Part shown: piece by piece, positions 1 through 8,667 of the stretch
How the letters are laid out: the number at the start of each line of letters is the position of its first letter
How positions within the stretch are numbered: the stretch's first letter is position 1
Program-made: the position numbers and the translations under genes
Assembly (NCBI RefSeq): GCF_003231285.1
Contig: NZ_QKNS01000003.1
Coordinates: 62,001 to 126,000 of the forward strand
DNA length: 64,000 nt
Direction of reading: 5' to 3'
Source: Hymenobacter sediminis
Lineage (GTDB): Bacteria; Bacteroidota; Bacteroidia; Cytophagales; Hymenobacteraceae
Notes under the pieces: generated by a model
Database searches by the model: none
What the model was told of the DNA's origin: nothing
Seen by the model: the letters and a program-made list of their open reading frames with translations, nothing else

Positions 1-306
1 CGGCTGCGGGTTACGCCCTTCGTGGGAATTTCCGCGCTGCTGATCGGGCCGGCCAGCGCCAAAAAAGACGACCCCGACGCCGACCTGGATCTTACGTTCC
101 GCAACCCCTTCACCGTGGGCCTCAACCTGGACGTGCCCCTCTGGAAAACCCAGGGCCCAGGAGAAGCAGGCAGCTGGCTGCTGAAGCTGCGCGCCGGCGT
201 GCGCCAGGGGCCAGCCCGCCACGATGCCAACCTGAAAGGCGGCATTATTTACCTCGACCTGGGCATCGGCGGCTTCGGGCGGCGCGTGCGGCAGCGCACC
301 CCTTGA
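1..306 (+). CDS. C-terminal part of an unidentified, outer-membrane-like protein (5' end outside window)
   Basis: An open frame runs from the first base to a TGA at 304-306, so only about the last 101 residues are visible. They alternate hydrophobic and polar residues in short stretches (for example VTPFVGISALLIG and GGIIYLDLGIGG) separated by charged turns, as in beta-strands of a barrel or a PorV/OmpA-like protein. The sequence shows no catalytic motif and I do not recognise a family. A GTG at 22 could be read as a start, but the frame is open upstream with similar composition, so a longer gene entering from the left is more likely. The next gene begins 33 bases downstream on the same strand. 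Confidence 0.55.
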   Translation, partial: RLRVTPFVGISALLIGPASAKKDDPDADLDLTFRNPFTVGLNLDVPLWKTQGPGEAGSWLLKLRAGVRQGPARHDANLKGGIIYLDLGIGGFGRRVRQRTP

Positions 307-339
307 TTGCGGCACGAAGGGTAGGAGTGGTGCGTATAG

Positions 340-1902
340 ATGAATATCTATATTCAGGCCATGAAACCTTCCCGGCAGCTGCCTCTGCTACTCTTCCTGC
401 TGAAAGCCGTCAGCAGCTACCTCCTGGCCAGCCGTGCCTACGAACTTCACCGCGACGAGTACCTCTACCTCAACTACGGGCAGCACCTGGCCTGGGGCTA
501 CCTGGAAGTACCCCCACTGACGGCCCTGCAAAGCTGGGTTACGCTGGCCCTGGGTGGCGGCTGGTTTTGGGTGAAGTTCTGGCCTGTTCTGTGGGGTAGC
601 CTGACGGTGTACTTAGTGGCGCGGGCGGTGCAGCGGCTCGGGGGCGGGGCATGGGCAGTGCTGGTGGCTGGCCTCTGCTATCTGGTCAGTGCCTATGCCC
701 GGCTTAACTTTTTGTTTCAGCCCAACTCGTTCGAAGTTTTTGCCTTTACCCTGGCCTGCTACCTGCTGATTTGCTACCAACAGGAGGCCCGGCCGCGCTA
801 CCTGTACGCCTTGGGGGTGGGGTTGGGGCTGGCCCTGCTGAACAAGTACTCGGCCCTGTTTTTTATTGCGGCACTGGGAGTAGGGCTGCTGCTGACGCCC
901 GCGCGGCGGGTGTTGGCTACCCGCGCCTTCTGGCTGAGTGCCGCCCTGGGGCTGGCCTTGTGGCTGCCCAACCTGCTCTGGCAGCTGCGCCACGGCATCC
1001 CGTTCCGGCACCACATGCAGCTCCTGCACGATACCCAGCTAGTCAACGTATCGGTGGCCGATTTCTGGCAGGACCAACTGGTGACGTGTCTGCCGGCCCT
1101 GTGGCTGTGGGTGCCGGGCCTGCTGGCGTTGCTGCTCAGCCAGGCCTTGCGGCCTTACCGGGCGGTAGGCCTGATCTACTGCGGCGGGCTGCTGATTCTG
1201 ACGGTGCTGCACGGCAAAAGCTACTACGCCCTGGGTTACTACCCCATTCTGTTTGCGGCTGGGGCCGTGTGGTGGGAAATGCAGCTAAGCCGCTGGCCTC
1301 GCACGGGCCGGGTACTACGGCCTTTATTGCTGCTGTTGCCGCTGGCGGTGAGCGTGCCGGTGTACCCGCTTTTGTTCACGCTCAACCCGCCGGCCCGCAT
1401 GATAGAGGTGGGGAAACGCTACCGCAGCATGGGCGTGCTGCGCTGGGAAGATGGCCAGGACCACCCGCTCCCCCAAGACTACGCCGACATGCTGGGCTGG
1501 CAGGAAATGGCTGATAAAACCTGGCAGGCTTACCAGGCCCTGCCCGCCGCTACCCGCGCCCGAACCCTCATCCTGACGGCCAACTACGGGCAGGCTGGGG
1601 CCATCAACTACTTTAACCGCCACCGAGACCTACCCGCCGCCCATAGTTTCAATGGCAGCTACCTGTTCTGGTTTCCGGATTCTACGGCGCGAAGCTGGCA
1701 GCACATTATGATAGTAGATGATGAGCCCGATGAGAGTTTGAATGCCCGCTTCCAGCAGGTGCACCGGGCCGGCGAAGTGCAAAACCCCTACGCCCGCGAA
1801 AAAGGTACGCTCATCACCGTCGGCTCCGGCCCCGACCAAGCCATTCTGCAACAGATCAACCAGGAGCACCGCCAGGCCCTGGCGCAGTGGGGCAAGTTCT
1901 GA
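340..1902 (+). CDS. GT39/ArnT-like integral membrane glycosyltransferase
   Basis: A 520-residue polytopic membrane protein with about ten hydrophobic segments in its first 370 residues and a soluble C-terminal domain, the layout of dolichol/undecaprenyl-phosphate-sugar:acceptor transferases (PMT_2, GT39/GT83). The N-terminal loop carries HRDEYLYL followed by GYLEVPPL, matching the acidic DE motif and the GYxxxPPL segment that define the catalytic loop of ArnT-like enzymes. The likely role is transfer of a lipid-linked sugar to an envelope lipid or protein on the periplasmic side; the acceptor cannot be told. Start: ATG at 340 or the in-frame ATG at 361; a GGAG lies about 14 bases before 340, so I kept 340. 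No partner gene lies downstream, only a family B hairpin repeat. Confidence 0.8.
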   Translation: MNIYIQAMKPSRQLPLLLFLLKAVSSYLLASRAYELHRDEYLYLNYGQHLAWGYLEVPPLTALQSWVTLALGGGWFWVKFWPVLWGSLTVYLVARAVQRLGGGAWAVLVAGLCYLVSAYARLNFLFQPNSFEVFAFTLACYLLICYQQEARPRYLYALGVGLGLALLNKYSALFFIAALGVGLLLTPARRVLATRAFWLSAALGLALWLPNLLWQLRHGIPFRHHMQLLHDTQLVNVSVADFWQDQLVTCLPALWLWVPGLLALLLSQALRPYRAVGLIYCGGLLILTVLHGKSYYALGYYPILFAAGAVWWEMQLSRWPRTGRVLRPLLLLLPLAVSVPVYPLLFTLNPPARMIEVGKRYRSMGVLRWEDGQDHPLPQDYADMLGWQEMADKTWQAYQALPAATRARTLILTANYGQAGAINYFNRHRDLPAAHSFNGSYLFWFPDSTARSWQHIMIVDDEPDESLNARFQQVHRAGEVQNPYAREKGTLITVGSGPDQAILQQINQEHRQALAQWGKF

Positions 1903-1981
1903 TGTCTGTAAAAACGGTACCAGAAGGCACGCTAGGTAATGTCTAGTTGAGAGAGACATCATTCAGCGTGCCTGCCTTGAA

Positions 1982-2082
1982 CGTCATTCCGAGCTTGTCG
2001 GGGAATCTCGCGTGCTGACGCCCGGAGTAGCATTACAACATCAGCACGCGAGATTCTTCGACAAGCTCAGAATGACACGTTC
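1982..2082. repeat. Family B inverted repeat, copy 1
   Basis: Two arms of about 37-40 bases, 1982-2018 and 2041-2082, are near-perfect reverse complements around a 22-base loop. The left arm begins GTCATTCCGAGC and the right arm ends GCTCAGAATGAC; the inner part pairs GCGTGCTGA with TCAGCACGC. It fills most of the 300-base gap between the convergent glycosyltransferase and M28 peptidase genes. Four more hairpins with the same ends occur in the window (44725, 50302, 52278, 61442). Confidence 0.85.
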
Positions 2083-2129
2083 TTTTGGCTGGACAATGAC
2101 AAGCGCACCTGTTCCATCAAACCCTCTGA

Positions 2130-2176
2130 AAACCAAAACCGGCCCCATCAGCAAAATATCTGCTGACGGAGCCGGT
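2130..2176 (-). terminator. Probable terminator of the M28 peptidase gene
   Basis: On the minus strand an imperfect 16-bp stem (ACCGGCTCCGTCAGCA pairing with TGCTGATGGGGCCGGT, two wobble pairs) is followed by a T-rich tract TTTTGGTTTT. It lies 26 bases past the peptidase stop codon. The plus strand has no T-run after the stem, so it should act for the minus-strand gene. Confidence 0.65.
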
Positions 2177-2202
2177 CTTAAGGCTGAACAAACTATCTAA
2201 GG

Positions 2203-3867
2203 TTACTGAGGCTGCGCGAACCGCTGCCCAAAAAAGTCGCCGGGGTTCCAGGTGGGGCGCTGGGGGTTCTGAGCTACCAGGTAGCCAATGAGGAAATTCA
2301 GCTGCACGTACTTCTTGCCGGCTTCAAAGTCGAAGGTGCCGTTGATGTCGTCCTGGGGTTTGTGGTAGGTGAGGGCCCGCCACTTCTGCACCTGCTCGCT
2401 GAGGTTGTTTTTGCCGTCGGGGGTGCGGTTGCCGTACTTGATGTGCAAGGCTGGAATGCCCTGAGCCACGAAGCTGTACTGGTCAGAGCGAATAAAGCGG
2501 TTCTGGTCGGGCTCGGGGTCTTCTTCCACCGTTAGGCCCAGGTAGCGGGCCGCTTCATCTACTGGCTGGGCCAGTGTGGAGTGGCGGGCTCCCAGCGGTA
2601 CTACGGACAGCAGCGGCGCAATAATAGTGGGCATATCGGTATTCACATCGGCCACCAACGCGGTTTTAGGCACCGTGGGCCGGGCCGCAAAATAAGCCGA
2701 GCCCAGCAGGCCCAACTCTTCGCCGGTCTGAAGCACCAGCAGTACGCTGCGCTTGGGCTTTTGCTTGATGTTGGAGTACAGGCGGGCAATTTCCAGCACC
2801 GAGGCCACCCCAGAGGCATTGTCGTGGGCGCCGTTGTAAATAGAGTCGCCCTTCACCGGTGCGCCTACCCCCAGGTGGTCGAGGTGGGCCGAGTGCACCA
2901 CGTACTCTTGGCGCAGGGCAGCATCGGAGCCGGTAATTTTTCCTACCACATTGTAGCTCTCAAAGTCCTGGTAGCCCGATTCCCAGCTGGCAGCCAGCGT
3001 ACCGCGCAGCGCCACCGGCGCGGGTTGGCCCTGGCGGAGGCTGCTCATGACCTTGGCCGTATCGGAAGCTGAATTTAGCAGCAGTGTCTGCAGCCCGGCC
3101 GCCGACAAAGTACCCGTCATGCCTACCCCCGAGCCGCTGATAAACCCGCGGGCGGCGGCTACCTTTCCATCGGCCCCCAGCACGCTGGTGGTGGTAATGG
3201 GTCGGGCCGCGGCGGCAGCAGTTACTGCCGCCGGAACTGGGCGGGCTGAAGCGAACAGCACCCCAACCGCGCCGTGGCGGGCCGCCGTTTGCACCAGCAA
3301 GGTCTGGTCCTGGCTGGCCGAGGCGACTGTGCTCGGGAAGCTGCGGGGAGCACCGCGTACAATCACCACTACCTTGCCCTTCACGTCGAGGCCCTGGTAG
3401 TCGTCATAGCCTTGGTCAGGGGCCGAGATACCGTAGCCGGCGAAAGCTAGCCCCGTGGGCGCGAGGCGGGAGCTGGGCTGCTCGGGGTGAGGGTAAAGGT
3501 GTACCTCGGCTGGGGCCAGAGGTAGGCTACCCCCCGCAGGCTGATACGTGATGGTAGCACCGGGCTTGGTGGTAGCGCGCCGCAGCCGCACCCGCTGGGT
3601 AAAGCCACCATCCTCGCCGGCCGGCTCCACGCCGAAGCGCTTGAGCTGGCCGGTTACATAATCAACGGCCATTTGGTAGCCGGGCGTGCCGGGCTTGCGG
3701 CCCAGTAACCGGTCATCGGCCAGGTACTGAATATGGGCCTTAATATCCTCGGGCTTTACTTTGGTCAGGGCTTTGGCTACCGGTTTGGGCACCGGGGCAG
3801 AGGTTTGAGCAGAAGCCGGGGCGGTAAGCAAGATACCAGCGGCCAGCAGCAGGGGCAGTTGTTTCAT
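2203..3867 (-). CDS. Secreted M28 family zinc metallopeptidase with PA domain
   Basis: A 554-residue protein with a clear Sec signal peptide (positively charged start, hydrophobic core, cleavage after APASA). After an N-terminal lid region comes a PA-like insert at roughly residues 130-270, then the M28 core. The co-catalytic zinc ligands are visible in order: HSAHLDHLG (His and Asp), GAHDNASGV (bridging Asp), TGEELGLLGS (catalytic Glu pair), VADVNTDMP (Asp) and ALHIKYG (His). The family removes N-terminal amino acids or dipeptides. The protein probably acts in the periplasm or is secreted to use peptides. It is transcribed alone; a 12-bp hairpin at 3885-3922 lies just before its start. Confidence 0.88.
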   Translation of the reverse strand: MKQLPLLLAAGILLTAPASAQTSAPVPKPVAKALTKVKPEDIKAHIQYLADDRLLGRKPGTPGYQMAVDYVTGQLKRFGVEPAGEDGGFTQRVRLRRATTKPGATITYQPAGGSLPLAPAEVHLYPHPEQPSSRLAPTGLAFAGYGISAPDQGYDDYQGLDVKGKVVVIVRGAPRSFPSTVASASQDQTLLVQTAARHGAVGVLFASARPVPAAVTAAAAARPITTTSVLGADGKVAAARGFISGSGVGMTGTLSAAGLQTLLLNSASDTAKVMSSLRQGQPAPVALRGTLAASWESGYQDFESYNVVGKITGSDAALRQEYVVHSAHLDHLGVGAPVKGDSIYNGAHDNASGVASVLEIARLYSNIKQKPKRSVLLVLQTGEELGLLGSAYFAARPTVPKTALVADVNTDMPTIIAPLLSVVPLGARHSTLAQPVDEAARYLGLTVEEDPEPDQNRFIRSDQYSFVAQGIPALHIKYGNRTPDGKNNLSEQVQKWRALTYHKPQDDINGTFDFEAGKKYVQLNFLIGYLVAQNPQRPTWNPGDFFGQRFAQPQ

Positions 3868-3884
3868 CGGTCCAAAATACGCAA

Positions 3885-3922
3885 TAGCCCCACCAGTGGC
3901 TGCTTGCTACCTGGTGGGGCTA
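3885..3922. terminator. Hairpin between the CZB-like gene and the M28 gene
   Basis: A perfect 12-bp stem, TAGCCCCACCAG at 3885-3896 with CTGGTGGGGCTA at 3911-3922, encloses a 14-base loop. It lies downstream of the PAS/CZB operon and 18 bases upstream of the M28 start, both on the minus strand. No T-run follows, so it is either a Rho-assisted terminator or a 5' leader structure of the M28 mRNA. Confidence 0.5.
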
Positions 3923-3985
3923 AGAAAAAGAGTGGCTATGATTTCCCGCGATAAACAGTAGCGGGCTAAAGATGAATGGTTTCGG

Positions 3986-4345
3986 CTACGCGGCAGCCTG
4001 GGTCTGTTCCAGGTCCTTGAGTAAGGCTTCAATGCGGGCGGCGTGGGCATCGAGGCGCTCCAGGCCGGCCCGGGCTTCTTCCAGTTGTCCGCGCTGGTAC
4101 TGTTGCACGAGGCTGCGGCCGGTATCAATCATGCGGACGAGCTCCTGCTCCAGGCGCTGCACGGGCAGCACGGCGCCGTAGCGGGGCTTTACCACGGTGT
4201 TCAGCCACTCGCCTAAAGGGTTCAGGGGTAGGGAAAACAGGTCGGGGTCGGGTTCCCGCACGCCGTAGAGCACGGAGCGCAGCCGCGACTTAAACAGCAC
4301 CTGCTTGATGCGGGCCTGCTGAAAATCGAGGTTAGTTAACTCCAT
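3986..4345 (-). CDS. CZB-like helical protein lacking the zinc ligands
   Basis: A 119-residue all-helical protein that follows the chemoreceptor zinc-binding (CZB) pattern: DFQQARIKQVLFKSRLRSVL, then NPLGEWL, then a second pair of helices. In CZB proteins such as E. coli DgcZ four residues (His, Cys, His, His) bind zinc. Here the Cys before xxGxW is Asn (NPLGEWL), the first His is replaced by Gln or Lys, and the two His of the third helix fall on Leu and Ile. The fold may be kept while zinc sensing is lost. It lies 46 bases downstream of the PAS protein and is probably co-transcribed, which fits a stand-alone sensory module. The family assignment comes from alignment by eye. Confidence 0.6.
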   Translation of the reverse strand: MELTNLDFQQARIKQVLFKSRLRSVLYGVREPDPDLFSLPLNPLGEWLNTVVKPRYGAVLPVQRLEQELVRMIDTGRSLVQQYQRGQLEEARAGLERLDAHAARIEALLKDLEQTQAAA

Positions 4346-4391
4346 AACGGACGGGATGTACTAAGAAAAGAGAGGGGAGGGAGAGTGTGCA

Positions 4392-5687
4392 TTAGTGGCC
4401 CGCGTTTTCCAGTGCCTGCCGGGCCGCTACCAGGGCCGTGACGTCGTAAGCAAACACGGTAATGCCGGCTTTCTGGCCCTGCTCTTCGAAGAGCTGATAC
4501 GTGAAGTTGAGGTAGCTGCGCTTGAGCTGCCCGTTGCCATCGTGGTCAAGGTCGATCTGCACTTCATTGCCTACGAAGGTCTGACCAGTGGTATATACGC
4601 CGTTCAGCAAATCCAGAAAGCCCTGTTCGATAACCTCCGGAAGAGCTTGGGCTACAGTTTGGCCCACTAGCTGGCGGTTGGGGAACAGGCGCTGGTAGGG
4701 CGGGTTCACAAACTCGAAGCGGTGCTCGGGGCCACGCAGGATGCAGATCAGCGCCGGCGTCTGCATAAACAGACTGTAGAACGTTTCGCGCTGACGATGA
4801 ACTTCCTGATAAGCCTGGTACGCCTGATCCGAGAGCAGAGCCTGCTGCTCATTTTGCTCCAGCAGCTCCTGCACCATCAGTTTCTGGTCGTGAATATCGG
4901 TGCCGCAACCTACCCACATAGTTACTTCGCCGGCCTCATTGCGGCGCGGCACGGCCCGGACGAGCACCCACCGGTACTGTCCATCGTGGCGGCGCAAGCG
5001 GTATTCCATCTGCAACTCAGTGCTTTGCTCGCGGGCCTGGTTCCAGAGGCGAGTGGCAGTGGCTACATCGTCGGGATGAACGCTACGTACCCAGCCCTGG
5101 CCAATGCACTCGGCCAGCGAGTTGCCGGTAAAGTCCAGCCAGCGCGGGTTGAAATAATCGGCCTCGCCGCTGGGCACGTTAGTCCACACCATCACGGGTA
5201 GGGACTCCAGAATAAAGCGGGTGCGCTCTTGCTGCTCGGCCAGCTCGCGCTGGGCCTGCTGGTGACGCAGCTCGGCGTGGTAGCGCTCCGTTACGTCCTG
5301 GGTGCGCTGCAGAATAAACTCCAGCGCGCCGTTTTCATCCAGAATGGGGTAGTGAGTGGCTTCCCAATAGCGCTCCTCCAGGCCGCCACCTTGTTCCAGG
5401 GGCCGCTCCAGATCGTAGCGAATCAGGGGCATGGTGTGGGGCTGGTGGTGGCGGCGCACATGCTCGTGCGATTCGCGAATGGTAGCCGCCGATTCCTCAT
5501 CAGAGGAGGGGTAGGCCTCAAAGAATGGTTTGCCGACGGCTTCTTCCCGGCTTTTCATGGATACCCCAACGTGGCTGTTGGTGTTGTCCACAATGGTAGC
5601 CGCCTCATCTGGGGCAATTAGCAGGAAGCTGTCGGGTAGGGAGTGGAAAAGCTTTTGGTAATCAACCGGAAAGGCGGGAACAGGCAT
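4392..5687 (-). CDS. Triple-PAS sensory protein without an output domain
   Basis: A 431-residue soluble protein made of three PAS units: about residues 8-135 (ending ILQRTQDVTERYHAE), about 155-275 (a PAS_3/PAC type with HPDDVATA and WVGCGTDIHDQK) and about 300-425 (ending FAYDVTALVAARQAL). Heptad-like linkers join them. The last PAS normally leads straight into a HisKA helix in hybrid kinases, but here the frame stops five residues later, with no HisKA, HATPase, GGDEF or receiver domain. No signal peptide or membrane segment is present, so it should sense in the cytoplasm. The CZB-like gene follows 46 bases on. A candidate -7 element lies 50 bases upstream. Confidence 0.8.
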   Translation of the reverse strand: MPVPAFPVDYQKLFHSLPDSFLLIAPDEAATIVDNTNSHVGVSMKSREEAVGKPFFEAYPSSDEESAATIRESHEHVRRHHQPHTMPLIRYDLERPLEQGGGLEERYWEATHYPILDENGALEFILQRTQDVTERYHAELRHQQAQRELAEQQERTRFILESLPVMVWTNVPSGEADYFNPRWLDFTGNSLAECIGQGWVRSVHPDDVATATRLWNQAREQSTELQMEYRLRRHDGQYRWVLVRAVPRRNEAGEVTMWVGCGTDIHDQKLMVQELLEQNEQQALLSDQAYQAYQEVHRQRETFYSLFMQTPALICILRGPEHRFEFVNPPYQRLFPNRQLVGQTVAQALPEVIEQGFLDLLNGVYTTGQTFVGNEVQIDLDHDGNGQLKRSYLNFTYQLFEEQGQKAGITVFAYDVTALVAARQALENAGH

Positions 5688-5736
5688 GGTCGGGATGGGC
5701 AGATAAAAGTGGCGCGCACGCTGGCCAGAGCAACAA

Positions 5737-5744
5737 CAAAGCTA
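5737..5744 (-). promoter_or_regulatory. Candidate Bacteroidota -7 element for the PAS gene
   Basis: Read on the minus strand the bases are TAGCTTTG, a full match to TAnnTTTG. The position would give a leader of about 40 bases before the PAS start. I see no clear TTTG at -33, so this is tentative. Confidence 0.3.
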
Positions 5745-5919
5745 CAAGCCAATATTTCGGTAAAAAAGCGCTACGGTACTTAAACAAGGTAAACTATCCA
5801 AAATGTTATACTGCTACCTCGGCAGTAAGTTCGCCCGTTAATGGAAATTACTGTTCAGCTTAACTGCCAGGCAGCAAGCAGGCCGTTAGACGTTCATTTT
5901 GGTGGAAGCCACAAGCCAA

Positions 5920-6369
5920 TCAGGCCCGAATCATGTGAATGTGTGGGATGCCGTCTTCGAGGTAGCCTTCGCCTACTTGCCGGAAGCCGAAGCTTTCATA
6001 GAACTTCTGGAGGTAGAGCTGGGCTCCGATCTGAATGGGCTGCTCGCCAAACAGGGTAGCTACTGCTGCTATAGACTCCTGCAGCAGCACGCGCCCCAGG
6101 CCGTAGCGCCGGTATTTGGGTGATACTACCACCCGCCCAATGCTGGCCTCGGGGTAGCTGATGCCTACCCCGAAAAGACGGGTGTAGGCGGCCAGCTCGC
6201 CGGTTTCAGTGTAGCCCAAAAGGTGATAAGCGACCTGGTCCTGCCCGTCAATGTCCTGAAAAGCGCAGGTTTGCTCCACTACAAATACTTCGGAGCGCAG
6301 CTGCAGCAGGGCGTACAGTTCGGCAAGAGTGAGGGCCTCGAAAGGCTTGGTAGTCCAGGTTAAGGTCAT
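5920..6369 (-). CDS. ElaA-type GNAT acetyltransferase
   Basis: A 149-residue GNAT-fold protein of normal length. It shows the ElaA signature: LRSEVFVVEQTC near the start, YHLLGY, then IGRVVVSPKYRRYGLGRVLL. The last contains the R/QxxGxG/A acetyl-CoA pyrophosphate loop as RYGLGR, and the C-terminus has FYESFGFRQVGEGYLEDGIPH. The substrate of ElaA proteins is not established. It is monocistronic: the desaturase upstream on the same strand is separated by a terminator. Confidence 0.85.
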   Translation of the reverse strand: MTLTWTTKPFEALTLAELYALLQLRSEVFVVEQTCAFQDIDGQDQVAYHLLGYTETGELAAYTRLFGVGISYPEASIGRVVVSPKYRRYGLGRVLLQESIAAVATLFGEQPIQIGAQLYLQKFYESFGFRQVGEGYLEDGIPHIHMIRA

Positions 6370-6417
6370 GAGTCGGCGGCAAAATTAGGGCACAAAAATA
6401 GCAGGCCACCCCAGCAA

Positions 6418-6461
6418 AAAGACTCTGCTTTATTCTCTTAGGCGAGAAAAGCAGAGTCTTT
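6418..6461 (-). terminator. Rho-independent terminator of the desaturase gene
   Basis: A perfect 13-bp stem, AAAGACTCTGCTT at 6418-6430 with AAGCAGAGTCTTT at 6449-6461. On the minus strand the stem ends in a T-run (GTCTTTTTGC), about 35 bases past the desaturase stop codon. Confidence 0.8.
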
Positions 6462-6494
6462 CCACGGGTTAGCAGGGGTAGGGCACGGCCAGCA

Positions 6495-7403
6495 CTACTC
6501 TTGCCAGGGCCAACGCCAGCGGTAGGTGCGGGGCCTGGCTTGGGGCTTCTGGGTGGCTGGGCCAGCTACCTGCACATCCCACACCAAGCCCAGCCGCCGC
6601 AGCACGGTAATCAGATGCCAGCCCAAATCCAGCTCATACCACTCGGTGCCCATTTTAGCAGAGCTGGGGTGAGCGTGATGGTTGTTGTGAAACCCTTCGC
6701 CAAAAGACAGCGCACCCAGCACGAAGTTGTTGTAGCCGTGTTCCGTAGCGCGTTCAATGTCGTAGCGGGCGTAGCCGTACTTGTGAGATACGAAGCCCAC
6801 AAACCAGTGCCCCAGAATAGTGACGCTGATGCGTAGGCAAACGCACACAATCATAGCTTCGAAGCTGAAAAAAGCCCAAATCAGGCCGGCGGCAGCTAGC
6901 ACATGCCAGTACCAGGTCCGTTCCAGAAAGCGCAGCCACGGGTCGTGGAGGTCTTCGGGCGGAATAGCGTAGCGGGCTTCATCGGCGGGGCGCAGAGCCA
7001 AGTGTAGGTTCCAGCCATAGTCGCGTAGCAGGGAGTGGTCGTAGCGGAAGTAGGCTGGGCAGTCGGAACGGTTTTGCCAGTAGTCGCGGTAGTAGTGCAC
7101 CCGCACCCAGGAGAGCGGGCCGCCGAGCCCTGAGTGCACAAAGCAATAAGCCAGCGCGCCGCGGGTAAAGCGGGAGCAACGGTAGGCCCGGTGAATAATG
7201 CCCCGGTGCAAGCCAATGGAGTGTCCGAGCCCTACCGTGATGATAGTGAGCAGAACGGACGCTAAACTGCGCGACAAGGATAAGGAAGACCAGCCCCACC
7301 AGGCGGCGGGCACCAGCATCAGGTAGAGCCACCCAGACTTGAGCCAGCCCGGCACTAGCCGGTCGCCGGCTGCAACGCTGGCGGTAGAATTAAACAACGG
7401 CAT
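6495..7403 (-). CDS. Membrane fatty acid desaturase with a variant second histidine box
   Basis: A 302-residue protein with four or five hydrophobic segments, the layout of acyl-CoA/acyl-lipid desaturases, which insert a double bond using a diiron site. Box 1 is present (HSIGLH, residues 61-66, and a second HRGIIH), and box 3 is present (GEGFHNNHH). Box 2, normally HRxHH after a WV dipeptide, reads WVRVHYYRDYWQ (about residues 99-110): only the first His remains, and the HH pair is replaced by aromatic and charged residues. The protein may belong to a divergent subfamily that takes iron ligands from elsewhere. It is transcribed alone, ending at a strong terminator. Confidence 0.75.
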   Translation of the reverse strand: MPLFNSTASVAAGDRLVPGWLKSGWLYLMLVPAAWWGWSSLSLSRSLASVLLTIITVGLGHSIGLHRGIIHRAYRCSRFTRGALAYCFVHSGLGGPLSWVRVHYYRDYWQNRSDCPAYFRYDHSLLRDYGWNLHLALRPADEARYAIPPEDLHDPWLRFLERTWYWHVLAAAGLIWAFFSFEAMIVCVCLRISVTILGHWFVGFVSHKYGYARYDIERATEHGYNNFVLGALSFGEGFHNNHHAHPSSAKMGTEWYELDLGWHLITVLRRLGLVWDVQVAGPATQKPQARPRTYRWRWPWQE

Positions 7404-7605
7404 ACACGATGTAGGATATAGTAAAACAGAATTTCTGTATCGAAGATAACTAGCCAGCGGAGCTCAGCAATGGAGGGCGCAGAAACTCTTGGGCACATCG
7501 TGGCTGGGCGTGGCTGCTCTCATTTGTTCCGGCATTTTCCGGGCCGCGCCCGTATAGCCTACGTTGATTTTGCCGCCGCTACCCGCGGCCTTACTACTTC
7601 ATGCT

Positions 7606-8586
7606 ATGGACTATATCCGCTTGGGGGCCACTGGCCTCAAGGTTTCCCGCATCTGCCTAGGCACCATGACCTACGGCACGCCCACCGAGCGTTGGCCCTG
7701 GGCCCTAAATGAGGAGCAAAGCCGCCCCTTTATTCAGCAGGCCCTGGAGCTGGGCATCAACTTCTTCGACACCGCCGACGTGTACTCCAACGGAGCCAGC
7801 GAGGAGGTAGTAGGCCGGGCCCTGCGCGACTTTGCCAAGCGCGACGAGGTAGTACTTGCCACCAAAGTGTATAACCCCATGGGCCCTGGCCCCAACCAGC
7901 GGGGCCTCTCGCGCAAACACATCATGAGTGCCATCGATGCCAGCTTAAAACGCCTCGGCACCGATTACGTGGACCTTTACCAGATTCACCGCTGGGATTA
8001 TGACACGCCCATTGAGGAAACCCTGGAGGCCCTGCACGACGTGGTGAAGGCCGGCAAGGCCCGCTACATCGGGGCCAGCAGCATGTACGCCTGGCAGTTT
8101 GCGCAATCCTTGTACTTGGCCGACAAGCACAACTGGACGCGCTTCGTGAGCATGCAGCCCCACTACAACTTGGTGTACCGGGAAGAGGAGCGCGAAATGC
8201 TACCCCTGTGCCAGGACCAAAACATCGGCGTGATTCCCTGGTCGCCGCTGGCGCGGGGGCTGCTCACGGGTGGGCGCACCAAGGAGCGCAATGAAACGGA
8301 GCGGGCCAAAACCGATGCCTTCGGCAAAAGCCTCTACGGCCGCGATGATGACTTTGCCGTGGCTGACCGCGTGACGGAAATAGCCCAGGAGCGGGGCCTG
8401 CCCAACGCCCAAATTGCCCTGGCCTGGATGCTGAGCAAGTCCGTCATTACTGCGCCCATTGTGGGTGCCAGCAAACCCGGCCACCTGCAGGATGCGGTGG
8501 CGGCCGTTTCCGTAAAGCTCTCTGAGGAAGAAATCAACCGCTTGGAAGAGCTCTACCAGCCGCACCCCGTGCTGGGCTTCTCATAA
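7606..8586 (+). CDS. Aldo/keto reductase (YajO/Tas-like)
   Basis: A 326-residue NADPH-dependent aldo/keto reductase of usual length. The catalytic tetrad is visible: Asp in INFFDTADVYSNG, Tyr in the same segment, Lys in VVLATKVYN and His in YQIHRWDYD. IPWSPLARG and the C-terminal IVGASKPGHL are the cofactor-binding signatures. The start at ATG 7606 is preferred over an upstream TTG at 7564, because it gives the standard MDYIRLGATGLKVSRICLG beginning and a near-consensus -7 element (TGATTTTG, 7565-7572) overlaps the alternative. The physiological substrate is unknown. A small lipoprotein gene follows after 81 bases. Confidence 0.88.
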   Translation: MDYIRLGATGLKVSRICLGTMTYGTPTERWPWALNEEQSRPFIQQALELGINFFDTADVYSNGASEEVVGRALRDFAKRDEVVLATKVYNPMGPGPNQRGLSRKHIMSAIDASLKRLGTDYVDLYQIHRWDYDTPIEETLEALHDVVKAGKARYIGASSMYAWQFAQSLYLADKHNWTRFVSMQPHYNLVYREEEREMLPLCQDQNIGVIPWSPLARGLLTGGRTKERNETERAKTDAFGKSLYGRDDDFAVADRVTEIAQERGLPNAQIALAWMLSKSVITAPIVGASKPGHLQDAVAAVSVKLSEEEINRLEELYQPHPVLGFS

Positions 8587-8667
8587 AAGCTCAGGTTCCT
8601 ACCCCATGCTAGCCGCCAAACCCTGGGGCTTCCGGTTTTCTCCTCTCGCTGATTTCATTTCCTGCCT

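Noticed and set aside
2012-2200. 62-codon frame
   Set aside because: Lies inside a family B repeat and a terminator.
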